The notes beneath the pieces were generated by a model. That model had not been told where the DNA came from. It was given only the letters and a program-made list of their open reading frames with translations, and did no database searches. From NCBI GenBank assembly GCA_913030605.1, contig CAJWEZ010000030.1, positions 1-53,611 of the forward strand: 53,611 bases of DNA, given 5' to 3'. Positions 25,353 to 34,297 of this stretch are shown piece after piece; within the stretch, counting starts at the first letter, position 1, and each line of letters begins with the position of its first letter. A program made the translations under genes and the position numbers. The stretch comes from an uncultured Spirochaeta sp. GTDB taxonomy: Bacteria > Spirochaetota > Spirochaetia > DSM-27196 > Alkalispirochaetaceae.

Positions 25353-28313
25353 ATGAGATTCTGGAATAAGTTGATTATCGTGCTGGTTCTATTCAGTGTT
25401 CCGGCGCTCGCCCTCTTCGCCGGCGGCGCTCAGGAGGCGGAGGCGCCGACCCTCGAACTGCCGGCACAGCCGCGGCAGTACATTTCTCCCGCAAACCAGG
25501 ACGGAGTCCAGGACGTGCTGGAGCTCCCGTTCTCCAGTGTGGTCGTACCCGCCCAGGACATGGTCATTGTGGAGTACGCCCTGACGGTGTACGACGCCGA
25601 CGGTCGCCTGGTGTTTTCCGTATCGGAACGGCAGTCGGACCGCCGCGGGTTCTTCGGGAACATCTTCGGCGGTGACAAACCGCGAGTCGCGATCCCCGAC
25701 ACCCTGACCTGGGATGGAACGTGGTCCGTTCCCGACGGGCAGCGCCCCGACGGCGTGGCCAATGGCGACCTCGTCGAGGATGGTGAGTATACCTATCAGC
25801 TCACGGTGATCGACGACGCCGGCAACTTCGCCCGCAGTGCACCGTTCAATGTGACCGTTGACAACACGCCTCCGGAGATCACGGAGGCACCGGCACCGGA
25901 CTACACGGTCTTTTCGCCGAACGGCGACGGCGCCCGCGATACGGTGACGATCCCGCTCCAGGGAAGCCGCGAGCTGGTATGGGCGGTGGAGATCCGGACC
26001 ATGGACGGCGACACGGTCTACTCCCGGGAGTACCGCAATCCGAACGAACGCCGCCGTGAGGCGGACCCGGCGCCGCCGGAACGGTTTACCTGGGACGGCA
26101 GTACCGGAACGCCGGACAGTCCGGGCGACCAGGCACCGGAGGGAGACTATCAGCTCGTTCTGACCGGACTCGACCGCGCGGGAAATGAGACCGAACAGAC
26201 CTACCCGGAGACGATCACGCTCAGCCTGCAGGTGGCACAGCTCACGGTGAGCGCCGAAACGCCGCCGGCGATCTTTTCGCCCAACGGCGACGGTCGCCGG
26301 GACTCGCTGGTGCTCGCGCTGGACACCTCGGATCCGCAGACGGTTCGCACGTGGCGCCTGGATATCATTAACGCCAACCAGTCCGTCCGCAGTGTATCCG
26401 GGCGCGGTGCGCCCCCGGCGACCTGGGAGTTTGATGGTACCCGTGAGGACGGGTCCCGCCTCTCCGACGGTACGGTTTCGGCGCGTCTGACCGCGCGCCT
26501 CGACAACGGAAACGATGTCGCCTCGGCGCCGCTGACGATCACGATCGACACCGCGGCTCCGGAGGCGACGATGAGTGCCACGACGGCGCCGCAGCAGACC
26601 GAGACGGGGCAGCCGCTCGTGTTTGGTGCCGGCGACAAACAGCGCCTCGTGGGTACGATCGAGTACGAGTCCGGTGTGAACTGGCAGTTCCGCCTGAGTC
26701 ACGACGGGAACGACGTGACCTCCGGCGCCCTGACGGATTTTCTCGGCACGATCGGTGTGTCCCCGCAGTCGGTCGGCGACGGTGGGCGCGATCGCGTCGA
26801 GCTTTCCTGGGACGGAACCGCCGTGATGGGGTCCGGTGCGGCTCCCGACGGGACGTACGCGCTCGTCCTCAGCGGTGAGGACCGTGCCGGCAACCGCACG
26901 ACGACCAACGCGCTGCGGGTCATCAAGGACGGAAGAACGCCGTCGGTGGCGCTTACGGTGGACGGTGAGTACCTCTCCCCGCTCTCCGGCGGTGCCTACC
27001 AGTCGGCGATGTTCCGGACCGACTTCGGCGCGCCGGACCTGATCGAACAGTTCCTCTTCGAGATTCGCAACGCCGACGGACGCATGGTGCGCAGCAGCTA
27101 TCAGCGCCGCGCCTTTGACAGTTTCGAATGGAACGGTCTCTCCAACGGCGGCACGGTGGTTCCCGACGGCACCTACACCGGGTACCTGCGCGTGGTCTAT
27201 CTGAACGGCCACGTGGCGGAAGTGACAGATGCCGGTCCGGTCATCGTCGACCGGACGCGACCTCAGATCCGGCGCCTGTCCGCTGAGCCGCGGCGCTTCT
27301 CCCCCGACGGGGACGGTGAGGCCGACCAGGTGACCATCACCCAGGAGGTCGCTCCGGGCGATACCTGGACCTCCCGCCTGGTTGACGAGTCCGGCACCAC
27401 GCTGCTGGAGCGCGACTGGGGTGGTGACGTTCAGACGTTCCAGTGGGACGGACGTGGACCTGACGGTCAGGTCGTGCCCGACGGTGACTACCGCTACGTG
27501 CTGGAGTCCACAGACAACGCCGGGAACTCGACCAGCGAGGATCTTCTCGTCACGGTCGATACCGAACCGGCGGGTCCGCCGCAGGTGCGGCTGTCGCTTC
27601 GACCGCAGCCGTTCAGCCCCGACAACGACGGTCGCGAGGACACCCTGTCCATCGGGATCTCCGTGGAGAGCGAGAACGATATCGCCGGATGGACCGCACG
27701 GATCATGAGCCCCGACGGTGGCGTCTTCAAGACGTTCAGCGGCGAAGGCATGCCACCGCGGCGGATTACGTGGGACGGTCTGAGCGACAGTGGCGAACTC
27801 GTGGAGACGGCCCGGTCGTATCCGCTGGAGGTTACCGTCCGCGATTCGGCGGGCCAGCAGACCACCGAGGAGGAGACGATCTCCGTTGATATCCTCGTGG
27901 TTCGCGAGGGTGACCGCCTGAGAATTCGGGTGTCCAACATCCTGTTCGCGCCGAACACGCCGGACCTCTTCCTGAGTGACGAGGCGCAGCTGGACCAGAA
28001 TCTGGAGACGCTCCGGCGGCTCGCCACAATCCTGAATCGCTATCCCGATCGCGATATCGTGATCGAGGGCCACGCCGCCCACATCTACCTCGAGGGGCCG
28101 GCGATGGAGCGCGAACAGGAACAGGTACTTATCCCGTTGTCACGGAATCGGGCCCGGGAGGTGATGCAGGCGCTCATGATCCTCGGCGTTGACCGCGATC
28201 GGATGACGATCGAGGCCTACGGCGGCGCGCGGCCGGTGGTGCCGCACTCCGACCGGGAGAACATGTGGCGCAACCGGCGCGTCGAGTTCCTGCTGCAGCG
28301 GCCCGGCCGCTGA
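25353..28313 (+). CDS. large exported protein with FlgD/CHU_C-like repeats and C-terminal OmpA domain
   Basis: The protein has 986 residues. The signal peptide ends near LFAGGAQEAEA, a style common in spirochaetal exported proteins. The body consists of Ig-like FlgD-type modules marked by (F/I)SPxxxDG strings near residue 43 and at 187, 308, 649 and 754, and by closing strings of the type PDGTYxYxLxxxDxAGN. The Asp/Asn-rich SPNGDG loops may bind calcium. The last 130 residues form an OmpA-like peptidoglycan-binding domain (SRNRAREVMQALMILGVDRDR and NRRVEFLL). It probably sits in the periplasm or outer envelope and ties an adhesive or structural region to the wall. GAGGAG precedes the ATG. Confidence 0.82.
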   Translation: MRFWNKLIIVLVLFSVPALALFAGGAQEAEAPTLELPAQPRQYISPANQDGVQDVLELPFSSVVVPAQDMVIVEYALTVYDADGRLVFSVSERQSDRRGFFGNIFGGDKPRVAIPDTLTWDGTWSVPDGQRPDGVANGDLVEDGEYTYQLTVIDDAGNFARSAPFNVTVDNTPPEITEAPAPDYTVFSPNGDGARDTVTIPLQGSRELVWAVEIRTMDGDTVYSREYRNPNERRREADPAPPERFTWDGSTGTPDSPGDQAPEGDYQLVLTGLDRAGNETEQTYPETITLSLQVAQLTVSAETPPAIFSPNGDGRRDSLVLALDTSDPQTVRTWRLDIINANQSVRSVSGRGAPPATWEFDGTREDGSRLSDGTVSARLTARLDNGNDVASAPLTITIDTAAPEATMSATTAPQQTETGQPLVFGAGDKQRLVGTIEYESGVNWQFRLSHDGNDVTSGALTDFLGTIGVSPQSVGDGGRDRVELSWDGTAVMGSGAAPDGTYALVLSGEDRAGNRTTTNALRVIKDGRTPSVALTVDGEYLSPLSGGAYQSAMFRTDFGAPDLIEQFLFEIRNADGRMVRSSYQRRAFDSFEWNGLSNGGTVVPDGTYTGYLRVVYLNGHVAEVTDAGPVIVDRTRPQIRRLSAEPRRFSPDGDGEADQVTITQEVAPGDTWTSRLVDESGTTLLERDWGGDVQTFQWDGRGPDGQVVPDGDYRYVLESTDNAGNSTSEDLLVTVDTEPAGPPQVRLSLRPQPFSPDNDGREDTLSIGISVESENDIAGWTARIMSPDGGVFKTFSGEGMPPRRITWDGLSDSGELVETARSYPLEVTVRDSAGQQTTEEETISVDILVVREGDRLRIRVSNILFAPNTPDLFLSDEAQLDQNLETLRRLATILNRYPDRDIVIEGHAAHIYLEGPAMEREQEQVLIPLSRNRAREVMQALMILGVDRDRMTIEAYGGARPVVPHSDRENMWRNRRVEFLLQRPGR

Positions 28314-28341
28314 GCGCGCGACGTGGTGGGCCGTCCGGACC

Positions 28342-28371
28342 TTGAGTCTCGGGCGGCCCCCGTACTATACT
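28342..28371 (+). promoter_or_regulatory. strong promoter of the 67-residue protein gene
   Basis: TTGAGT (28342-28347), 18-base spacer and TATACT (28366-28371) form one of the best promoters in the window. A leader of about 23 bases contains GGAGGAG. Confidence 0.7.
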
Positions 28372-28400
28372 CGGCGCTCCAAACAAACGGAGGAGATACT

Positions 28401-28604
28401 ATGTCCAAGGCACATCGGGGTACGCCCCTCAAGGAAGAACGGCCGAACTCCGGACGCGGCAAGTGCCCCGTCACCGGACAGACCGGCGTCAAGCTCGTCT
28501 ACGAGCACGAGATCGATGGTCAGAAGGTGATGATTTCCAAAATCGGGAAGTCGACCCTCGCCAACCAGAAGCGTCGCGAAGAGGCCGCAGCCAAGACTGC
28601 GTAA
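28401..28604 (+). CDS. conserved-looking small basic protein, unknown function
   Basis: This 67-residue, lysine-rich cytosolic protein begins MSKAHRGTPLKEERP and has the central string GKCPVTGQTGVKLVYE and a helical Lys/Arg/Ala tail. GGAGGAG lies 6 bases before the ATG and a near-consensus promoter precedes it, so it is probably abundant. The single CPxTG motif, small size and charge recall ribosome-associated proteins. I believe similar proteins exist in other spirochaetes, but I cannot name a family. It is monocistronic and convergent with coaX. Confidence 0.7.
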   Translation: MSKAHRGTPLKEERPNSGRGKCPVTGQTGVKLVYEHEIDGQKVMISKIGKSTLANQKRREEAAAKTA

Positions 28605-28619
28605 TGTCGTGCGCGGAAC

Positions 28620-28646
28620 AACCGGGCCGCGTCAGCGGTCCCGGTT
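28620..28646. terminator. hairpin at the convergent junction with coaX
   Basis: AACCGGGCCGC (28620-28630) pairs with GCGGTCCCGGTT (28635-28646) with one bulged base. It lies between convergent stops and overlaps the last coaX codons. There is no T-run, so a terminator role is uncertain. Confidence 0.35.
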
Positions 28647-29402
28647 GAGCTCCGCGATCCGTCGCAGACCGTCGAGGGTCAGCCACTGGTCCACGGCGTC
28701 GAAATAGTTCGCCACCGGGGCGAACGTTTCCGCGAGACCGCCGGTGGCGACGATCAGCGGCTGCTCGTCCATTTCCCGGGCCATTCGGTCCGTTACTTCC
28801 TTTACCAGGCCGACATACCCGTACACCACGCCCGACTGGATCGAATGAACGGTGGTCCGCGCCAGTGCGTGCGGCGGCGGCACCAGGTCCACTCCGGGAA
28901 GCTGTGCGGTATTGCTGCTCAGGGCAGCCAGGGCACTGCGGAGTCCCGGCGCGATACTGACGCCGAGAATCGTCCCGTCGCCGGAGACCGCCGTAAAGGT
29001 CAGCGCCGTCCCGAAGTCCACGGCGATCGCCGAGCGGTGGTATCGGTGCCACACGGCGACGGCGTTCGCCAGGAGGTCACTCCCCAGTTCCGCCGGGACC
29101 GGCGTGTCGGGATTCAGCCCCGTTTCCAGATCATGGCGCACGATGAGCGGCGGCTGGCCGCTGAGGCGCTCGGCAACCGCAACGATCGCCGGGGTCAGGG
29201 CCGGTACCACGGAGCTGACCACGATTCGCCCGTAGCGTTCGGGGCGATGCCCCGAGGCGGTGAGCAGACTGTGGAACAGCACCAGGTATTCGTCGGAGGT
29301 GGTTTCGGGATCTGTCTTCAGGCGCCAGTGGTTGACCCAGCGGTCCTCCTCCCAGATTCCGAAGGCGATGTTGGTGTTGCCGACATCGACCGTGAGGATC
29401 AT
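28632..29402 (-). CDS. coaX: type III pantothenate kinase
   Basis: This 256-residue enzyme phosphorylates pantothenate, the first step of coenzyme A synthesis. It has the ASKHA phosphate-1 loop [10 protein letters not shown] near the N-terminus, [13 protein letters not shown] with the catalytic Asp region in the middle, and [18 protein letters not shown] followed by [11 protein letters not shown] near the end, all typical of CoaX. ATG 29402 overlaps the ackA stop (ATGA), which favours it over a GTG at 29408. No BirA or Baf fusion is present. Coupling to acetate kinase ties CoA supply to acetyl metabolism. Confidence 0.92.
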   Translation of the reverse strand: MILTVDVGNTNIAFGIWEEDRWVNHWRLKTDPETTSDEYLVLFHSLLTASGHRPERYGRIVVSSVVPALTPAIVAVAERLSGQPPLIVRHDLETGLNPDTPVPAELGSDLLANAVAVWHRYHRSAIAVDFGTALTFTAVSGDGTILGVSIAPGLRSALAALSSNTAQLPGVDLVPPPHALARTTVHSIQSGVVYGYVGLVKEVTDRMAREMDEQPLIVATGGLAETFAPVANYFDAVDQWLTLDGLRRIAELNRDR

Positions 29403-30766
29403 TCGCACTCCGCGTCGGGATCACCGGCTTCGGTGCTCGAGACCACGATCCGGTCGAGCCCCTGCAGCTTCACCATGTCCTCATCCAGGCACCCGTTGCG
29501 TTCCAGATTCATGTAGCCCGGATCCTGAAAGGAGTAGGTAAAACTGGTGTGGACGTCGTAGGTGCCGTTGACCAGCGCGTAGGTATCCTCCGTCATCACC
29601 AGTTCCTCGTCGGTGGGAATGACAAAGATGCGGGTGGGCGAATCGTCGGCGCTGATATCGGTCTCGGCGTTTTTGGTGCGGGAGAGGGCGTTTTTCTCGG
29701 GATCGACCTTGATACCCATGAACTCGAGCCCCTCGAGCGCCTTGGCGCGGATCGTGGGACCGCGCTCGCCGACGCCGGCGGTGAACACGACGGCGTCAAC
29801 ACCGCCGATCGCCGCGGCGTATGAGCCGATGTACTTCCGGATCCGGTAGGACTCCACGTCGATCGCCAGCGCCGCCTGGGCGTTGCCCTGTTCCGCGGCG
29901 ATCTCGGTGTCACGACGGTCGACGAACTCCTCCGTGATGCCGAGGACGCCACTCTTCTTGTTCAGCGTGCGTTCCACGTCGTCGGCGTCCATACCTGCCT
30001 GACTCATCATGTAGAAGGGAATGGCCGGATCGATGTCCCCGCTGCGGGTGCCCATCACCAGTCCTTCCAGCGGTGTGAGGCCCATGCTGGTGTCCACGGA
30101 GACCCCGTTCTTGACGGCGCATATGCTGGCACCGTTCCCGATATGGGCGATGATCAGGTTGGTTTTGAAGGGATCCTTCCCGAGAAGGACCGCCGCGCGT
30201 TTGGCGGTGTACAGAAACGACGTTCCGTGGAAGCCGTAGCGTCGAACACCATGTTCGCGGTACCAGGAATAGGGCAGGGCGTAGGTATACGCGTGCGGCG
30301 GCATCGTCTGGTGCCATGCGGTGTCCATGACCGCACAATGGGGAACCTCCGGCAGAACGGCGCGTGCCGCTTCGATGCCCTGGATGTTCGCGGGGTTGTG
30401 CAGGGGGGCCAGGCTCTGGATGCTCCGGAACGTATCCAGAACGTCATCGTCGACGATCACGGACTTTGCGAACTTCTCGCCGCCGTGAACCACGCGGTGT
30501 CCTACCGCCTTGACTTCGGAGATGTCCGAGATCGCGCCGACCTTCGGGTCGACCAGGGTGTCCAGGATCAGGCGGATCGCCTCGGTATGGTCGGGGCACG
30601 AGTGCTCCACCGCCAGTTCGTCCCGGCCCGGAACCTTGTGCAGAATCCGCGAGCCGTCCTGCGTCACGCGTTCGACCTGGCCGTTTGCCAGAACCGCCTT
30701 CTGGTCCCAGTCGTACAACTGATATTTGACAGAAGAACTGCCGCAGTTGAGTGTCAAAATAGTCAT
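29399..30766 (-). CDS. ackA: acetate kinase with C-terminal extension
   Basis: The 455-residue enzyme converts acetyl phosphate and ADP to acetate and ATP, the energy-yielding step of fermentation. It contains [10 protein letters not shown] at residues 6-15, [11 protein letters not shown] at 89-99, [10 protein letters not shown] at 175-184 and [11 protein letters not shown] at 208-218. The family is normally about 400 residues; here some 54 extra residues (402-455) follow [12 protein letters not shown], ending in an acidic tail. The ATG has GGAGG upstream. No phosphotransacetylase gene is nearby. It lies 66 bases after fetB on the same strand. Confidence 0.92.
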   Translation of the reverse strand: MTILTLNCGSSSVKYQLYDWDQKAVLANGQVERVTQDGSRILHKVPGRDELAVEHSCPDHTEAIRLILDTLVDPKVGAISDISEVKAVGHRVVHGGEKFAKSVIVDDDVLDTFRSIQSLAPLHNPANIQGIEAARAVLPEVPHCAVMDTAWHQTMPPHAYTYALPYSWYREHGVRRYGFHGTSFLYTAKRAAVLLGKDPFKTNLIIAHIGNGASICAVKNGVSVDTSMGLTPLEGLVMGTRSGDIDPAIPFYMMSQAGMDADDVERTLNKKSGVLGITEEFVDRRDTEIAAEQGNAQAALAIDVESYRIRKYIGSYAAAIGGVDAVVFTAGVGERGPTIRAKALEGLEFMGIKVDPEKNALSRTKNAETDISADDSPTRIFVIPTDEELVMTEDTYALVNGTYDVHTSFTYSFQDPGYMNLERNGCLDEDMVKLQGLDRIVVSSTEAGDPDAECE

Positions 30767-30832
30767 GGTGAGTGCGCCTCCAGATAGGTGTGTGCATAGT
30801 ATTTCACGAACGGAAAGGATTTGGAAGCCTTT

Positions 30833-31594
30833 CTATTCGATCGCAGGCATGTCGTGGTCGTCCATCAGCAGCCGGGCGGTGACGGCAAGGTTCAGGACCG
30901 CAGCGAGGCTCACCGCCGACAGGATCGTGAGCATGATCGCGATCTGGTAGCGGATCGCGGTGAGGGGCGGCGCGCCGCCCAGAATCTGTCCGGTCATCAT
31001 GCCGGGAAGCGAGACCAGCCCGATCGTGGCGATCGAGGCCAGCTGGGGCGCGAGACTGGCCTGCAGCGCCCCCCGGATCACCGGGCGCAACGCGTCCCGT
31101 CGCCGGGCGCCGGACATGAGGCGCGAGGCGTACAGGACCCGCTCCCGGTCCAGCGTGGTTCGGAAGTGAGACAGCGCGACGACGTTTCCGCGGAGGCTGT
31201 TGCCGAGGACCATACCCACAAGTGGAACCACCATCGATGCGGCGTACCATGGCTCCGGCCGGACCACCGCTACAAGGACCGCGAGGGGCAGGAGTATCCC
31301 GGGGACCATGCTGGCCACGATCGCCGCCACCACCACCGGTCGCCGCGGAATGCCCGCCTTTCCGAGGACCGAGGTGCCTGCAACGGTGATCATGACCGCG
31401 ATCCAGACCGCGTTGAGCCACGGTGAATCCACCGCGAATAGCGCCTCGATGTACAGTCCCACCAGCCCGAGCTGCACGGTCATGCGCAGCACGGCCCACA
31501 GGATCTCCCGTCCCCGCCGCAGATCGAACGCGGCCGATACCAGGAGCGGCGCGGCGAGGAGCGTGTAGACCAGGGCAAGCTGTCCGTTTGTCAC
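30833..31594 (-). CDS. fetB: FetB-type (UPF0014) ABC transporter permease
   Basis: The protein has 253 residues and seven or so membrane helices. The family pattern is clear: ARSLRGN-like NSLRGNVVALSHF, a long amphipathic helix (ASRLMSGARRRDALRPVIRGALQAS) and LVSLPGMMTGQILGGAPP. In E. coli FetAB exports iron and protects against peroxide; that role is inferred here. The GTG start overlaps the stop of the upstream ATPase gene by 4 bases (GTGA). Confidence 0.85.
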   Translation of the reverse strand: MTNGQLALVYTLLAAPLLVSAAFDLRRGREILWAVLRMTVQLGLVGLYIEALFAVDSPWLNAVWIAVMITVAGTSVLGKAGIPRRPVVVAAIVASMVPGILLPLAVLVAVVRPEPWYAASMVVPLVGMVLGNSLRGNVVALSHFRTTLDRERVLYASRLMSGARRRDALRPVIRGALQASLAPQLASIATIGLVSLPGMMTGQILGGAPPLTAIRYQIAIMLTILSAVSLAAVLNLAVTARLLMDDHDMPAIE

Positions 31595-32289
31595 CGTCCG
31601 ACCTCCACAGTGGTTGAGGCGCCGATCGGCCAGACCTCGTCGTGGGCCGCCACCAGCACCGCCGACCCCGGCAGGTGACGGGTGACGGCATCCCGGGCAC
31701 GACGCGACCGCGCCGTGTCGAGACTGGCGCCGGGTTCATCCAGCAGGAGCACCGGACGTTTCAACAGGAGTATTCGCGCCAGGGCAACGCGGGTGATCTC
31801 GCCTCCGGAAAGCGTGGACGAGGACTGGTCGAGGACGGCATCCGGCAGCTCGAGCTCAATCAGGATCTGGCGTGCATCGTGCAGAACCGCGCCCTCGTCG
31901 CGGACGCCGCTGTCGGGCCAGTGCGCGAGGATCGTGAAGGAGTCCCTGACCGCGCCGGGCTCCAGCTGCGGGCGTTGCGGCAACCACGCCACGTGGCGAC
32001 GGTAGGCGGCAAGGTCCCCGTGACCGCTGCGGCCGGGTTCCGGTTCGTCGCTCAGCGCGGCGTCTCCGACCCGGAAGCGACCGGTCCACGACGGACCCCG
32101 CCCGGGGCGTGGGGTCCGGAGACCGGCGAGCGTTTCCAGGAGCGTGCTTTTGCCGCGGCCACTGGGCCCGGTGACGGTAACCCACTCACCGGCACCCACC
32201 GACAGCGGCGGTACGACCACCGGTTCGTCCACCGTGGGGATCGTCAGCTCCAGTCGCTCGACCGAGAGCAGTGCTTCCTCGTCTCGCAT
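31591..32289 (-). CDS. fetA: FetA-type ABC transporter ATP-binding protein
   Basis: This 232-residue ATPase has Walker A GPSGRGKST at residues 41-49, signature LSGGE at 160-164, Walker B VLLLDEP at 180-186 and the H-loop AAHD. It is the partner of the FetB permease encoded 4 bases downstream in overlap, and probably drives metal (iron) export. The frame stays open far upstream into the dhaKL region, but the ATG at 32289 gives the normal length. TACACT sits exactly 6 bases before the ATG with no ribosome-binding site. Confidence 0.85.
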   Translation of the reverse strand: MRDEEALLSVERLELTIPTVDEPVVVPPLSVGAGEWVTVTGPSGRGKSTLLETLAGLRTPRPGRGPSWTGRFRVGDAALSDEPEPGRSGHGDLAAYRRHVAWLPQRPQLEPGAVRDSFTILAHWPDSGVRDEGAVLHDARQILIELELPDAVLDQSSSTLSGGEITRVALARILLLKRPVLLLDEPGASLDTARSRRARDAVTRHLPGSAVLVAAHDEVWPIGASTTVEVGR

Positions 32290-32295
32290 GGCCGC

Positions 32296-32301
32296 AGTGT
32301 A
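32296..32301 (-). promoter_or_regulatory. -10 hexamer 6 nt before fetA ATG (leaderless candidate)
   Basis: On the minus strand TACACT is followed by GCGGCC and the ATG at 32289. No Shine-Dalgarno sequence is present; the -35 is weak (TGGCGA). Confidence 0.42.
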
Positions 32302-32383
32302 GCGCAGGAGACGCGTCCCTCGCCATCCGTCTCGGTTCGCGTGAACATGAGTTATTCCCTGATGAACTAACGTAAAATTCCGG

Positions 32384-32412
32384 TTGCGTGCGCGGGAATG
32401 TAGTCCTACAAT
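32384..32412 (+). promoter_or_regulatory. dhaK promoter
   Basis: TTGCGT (32384-32389), 17-base spacer, TACAAT (32407-32412), then a leader of about 27 bases with GGAGG before the ATG at 32446. The 156-base divergent space to fetA includes an AT-richer block at 32340-32380. Confidence 0.6.
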
Positions 32413-32445
32413 GGTGGGGAAGCGTGGGACATATGGAGGTTCACG

Positions 32446-33447
32446 ATGAAAAAACTGATTAATCAAGCGGACAACGTCGTTGTCGATGCCCTCAAAGGAA
32501 TGGAGGCAGCGCACCCCGATCTGCTCAAAGTCTCCTACGACCCGAAGTACATCGTCCGGGCCGACGCACCGGTCAAGGACAAGGTGGCGGTGGTCTCCGG
32601 CGGCGGAAGCGGTCACGAGCCCCTGCACGGCGGCTTCGTGGGGCGGGGTATGCTGGACGCGGCGTGTCCCGGCGAGGTATTCACGAGCCCGACTCCCGAT
32701 CAGATGGAAGCCGCGACCAAGGCTGTCAGCGGCGGCAAGGGCGTACTCCACATCGTCAAGAACTACACCGGTGATGTCCTGAACTTCGAAACCGCCGCCG
32801 ACCTGTGCCAGGCCGAGGGAATCGACGTCGAGGCGGTGGTTGTCGATGACGACGTGGCGGTGAAGGACAGCCTGTACACCGCCGGTCGTCGCGGCGTGGG
32901 CACCACCGTCCTCATGGAGAAGATCGTCGGCGCCGCCGCCGAGCGCGGCAAGAGCCTCAAGGAGGTTGCCGACATCGCCCGGAAGGTGAACGCCCAGGGC
33001 CGGTCCATGGGTATGGCGCTCACCAGCTGCACCGTTCCCTCCGCGGGCAAACCGACCTTCGAGCTCGGTGCCGACGAGATGGAAGTCGGAATCGGTATTC
33101 ACGGTGAACCGGGTCGCGAGCGAATGAAGGTAAAGACCGCCCGTGAGATCGTCGAGATGATGAGCGACGCGGTGATCTCGGACCTGCCGTACAAGAGTGG
33201 TGACGAGTTGATCGTCATGGTGAACGGCATGGGCGGTACACCCCTGATCGAGCTCTACATCCTGTACAACGAGTTCGCGCAGGTCGCGAAGGCCAAAGGA
33301 CTCAAGATCTCCCGCAAACTGGTCGGCAACTACATCACTTCGCTGGAGATGCAGGGGTTCTCGCTGACCCTGCTGAAGGCCGACGCCGACATGGTGAAGC
33401 TGTGGGACGACCCGGTCCTCACACCCGGTCTGCGCTGGGGAGTGTAG
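32446..33447 (+). CDS. dhaK: PTS-dependent dihydroxyacetone kinase, substrate-binding subunit DhaK
   Basis: The 333-residue subunit binds dihydroxyacetone covalently through a hemiaminal on histidine: His219 in GIGIHGEPG matches E. coli His218. The N-terminal [13 protein letters not shown] (51-63) is the conserved substrate loop. It passes substrate to DhaL-bound ATP/ADP to make dihydroxyacetone phosphate for glycolysis. GGAGG lies before the ATG. The next gene, dhaL, begins directly after the stop codon. Confidence 0.95.
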   Translation: MKKLINQADNVVVDALKGMEAAHPDLLKVSYDPKYIVRADAPVKDKVAVVSGGGSGHEPLHGGFVGRGMLDAACPGEVFTSPTPDQMEAATKAVSGGKGVLHIVKNYTGDVLNFETAADLCQAEGIDVEAVVVDDDVAVKDSLYTAGRRGVGTTVLMEKIVGAAAERGKSLKEVADIARKVNAQGRSMGMALTSCTVPSAGKPTFELGADEMEVGIGIHGEPGRERMKVKTAREIVEMMSDAVISDLPYKSGDELIVMVNGMGGTPLIELYILYNEFAQVAKAKGLKISRKLVGNYITSLEMQGFSLTLLKADADMVKLWDDPVLTPGLRWGV

Positions 33448-34074
33448 ATGGCGTCTCTGGAGCAGGTGCGAGCGTGGATAGACCGCCTGGAGGCGGTCTA
33501 TACCGAAAACAAGGAGTATTTGACGGAACTGGATTCGGCGATCGGTGACGCCGACCACGGAATCAACATGGCCCGCGGGTTTATCGCGGCCAAGCAGGCG
33601 CTGGCGGAAAATCCCCCGGCGGACATCGGCGCGCTCCTCAAGAGCGTGTCGATGACGCTGATCAAGACCGTCGGAGGCGCCTCCGGGCCGCTGTACGGCA
33701 CCTTCTTCCTGAAGGCCGCCATGACCTGCACCGGCCAGACCGAACTCGATGCCGAGGGCATCGAGAAGCTGTTTGAGGACGGGATCAACGGTGTCAAACA
33801 GCGAGGGAAGGCCGTGGTCGGCGACAAGACGATGATCGATGCGTGGGAACCGGCACTGACGGCGATCAAGGACACCCGGCAGAACGGCGCGTCCATCGCC
33901 GAGATCCTCGACGCCGCCGTGGCGGCGGCGGAGCAGGGCCGCGATTCCACGGTGCCGCTCGTTGCCCGCAAGGGGCGGGCGAGCTATCTTGGGGAGCGGA
34001 GCAAGGATCACCAGGATCCCGGCGCAACGTCAACCGTACTCATGCTGACCGCGGCGCGCGAAACGCTGGCCTGA
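33448..34074 (+). CDS. dhaL: dihydroxyacetone kinase subunit DhaL (nucleotide-binding)
   Basis: The 208-residue subunit holds ADP as a tightly bound coenzyme that is rephosphorylated by DhaM. The magnesium-binding motif IGDADHG is at residues 31-37, and TVGGASGPLYGTFF and KGRASYLGERSKDHQDPG are the nucleotide-lid motifs of the family. The ATG follows the dhaK stop without a gap. A strong terminator 25 bases after the stop separates it from dhaM. Confidence 0.95.
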   Translation: MASLEQVRAWIDRLEAVYTENKEYLTELDSAIGDADHGINMARGFIAAKQALAENPPADIGALLKSVSMTLIKTVGGASGPLYGTFFLKAAMTCTGQTELDAEGIEKLFEDGINGVKQRGKAVVGDKTMIDAWEPALTAIKDTRQNGASIAEILDAAVAAAEQGRDSTVPLVARKGRASYLGERSKDHQDPGATSTVLMLTAARETLA

Positions 34075-34099
34075 ATCGGTCATCGCGGCAGACAGCGTC

Positions 34100-34129
34100 G
34101 GCCGACGGAGCGATCCGTCGGCCTTTTTT
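34100..34129 (+). terminator. Rho-independent terminator after dhaL
   Basis: GGCCGACGGA (34100-34109), loop GCGA, TCCGTCGGCC (34114-34123), then TTTTTT (34124-34129). The stem is a perfect 10 bp. Confidence 0.92.
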
Positions 34130-34147
34130 GTGTCGTTGTGACGGTGG

Positions 34148-34157
34148 CTGTATACAG
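34148..34157. promoter_or_regulatory. CTGTATACAG palindrome upstream of dhaM
   Basis: This is a perfect 10-base palindrome identical to 59-68. Together with the core at 34279-34286 it brackets the dhaM upstream region at a centre-to-centre distance of 130 bases, a spacing that would allow looping. Confidence 0.45.
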
Positions 34158-34278
34158 AAAGTTGTTGCAATCCGATCGCGATATCCCGGCGCGGAAACAA
34201 GTTACGGTGGATATCCGCGGTCCACGGAGCTATGTCGTTTCCGGTGCTCGAGTTACCGCGGACGGTGCAACATTCTTG

Positions 34279-34297
34279 TGTATACAGCCAGTATAGA
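34279..34297 (+). promoter_or_regulatory. TGTATACA operator core and -10 before dhaM
   Basis: TGTATACA (34279-34286) lies 5 bases before a TATAGA -10 (34292-34297). AGGAGGGAG then precedes the dhaM ATG at 34316. A clear -35 is missing, which fits an activated or repressed promoter. Confidence 0.45.

Noticed and set aside
25389..28082. A long open frame (about 897 codons) on the minus strand opposite the large repeat protein gene
   Set aside because: It mirrors GC-rich codon periodicity of the plus-strand gene, has low-complexity His/Arg/Val composition, and lacks a signal, domain or ribosome-binding site.
31591..34011. Extension of the fetA frame to 806 codons upstream
   Set aside because: The extra part is antisense to dhaK and dhaL. 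A normal-length ATPase starts at 32289.
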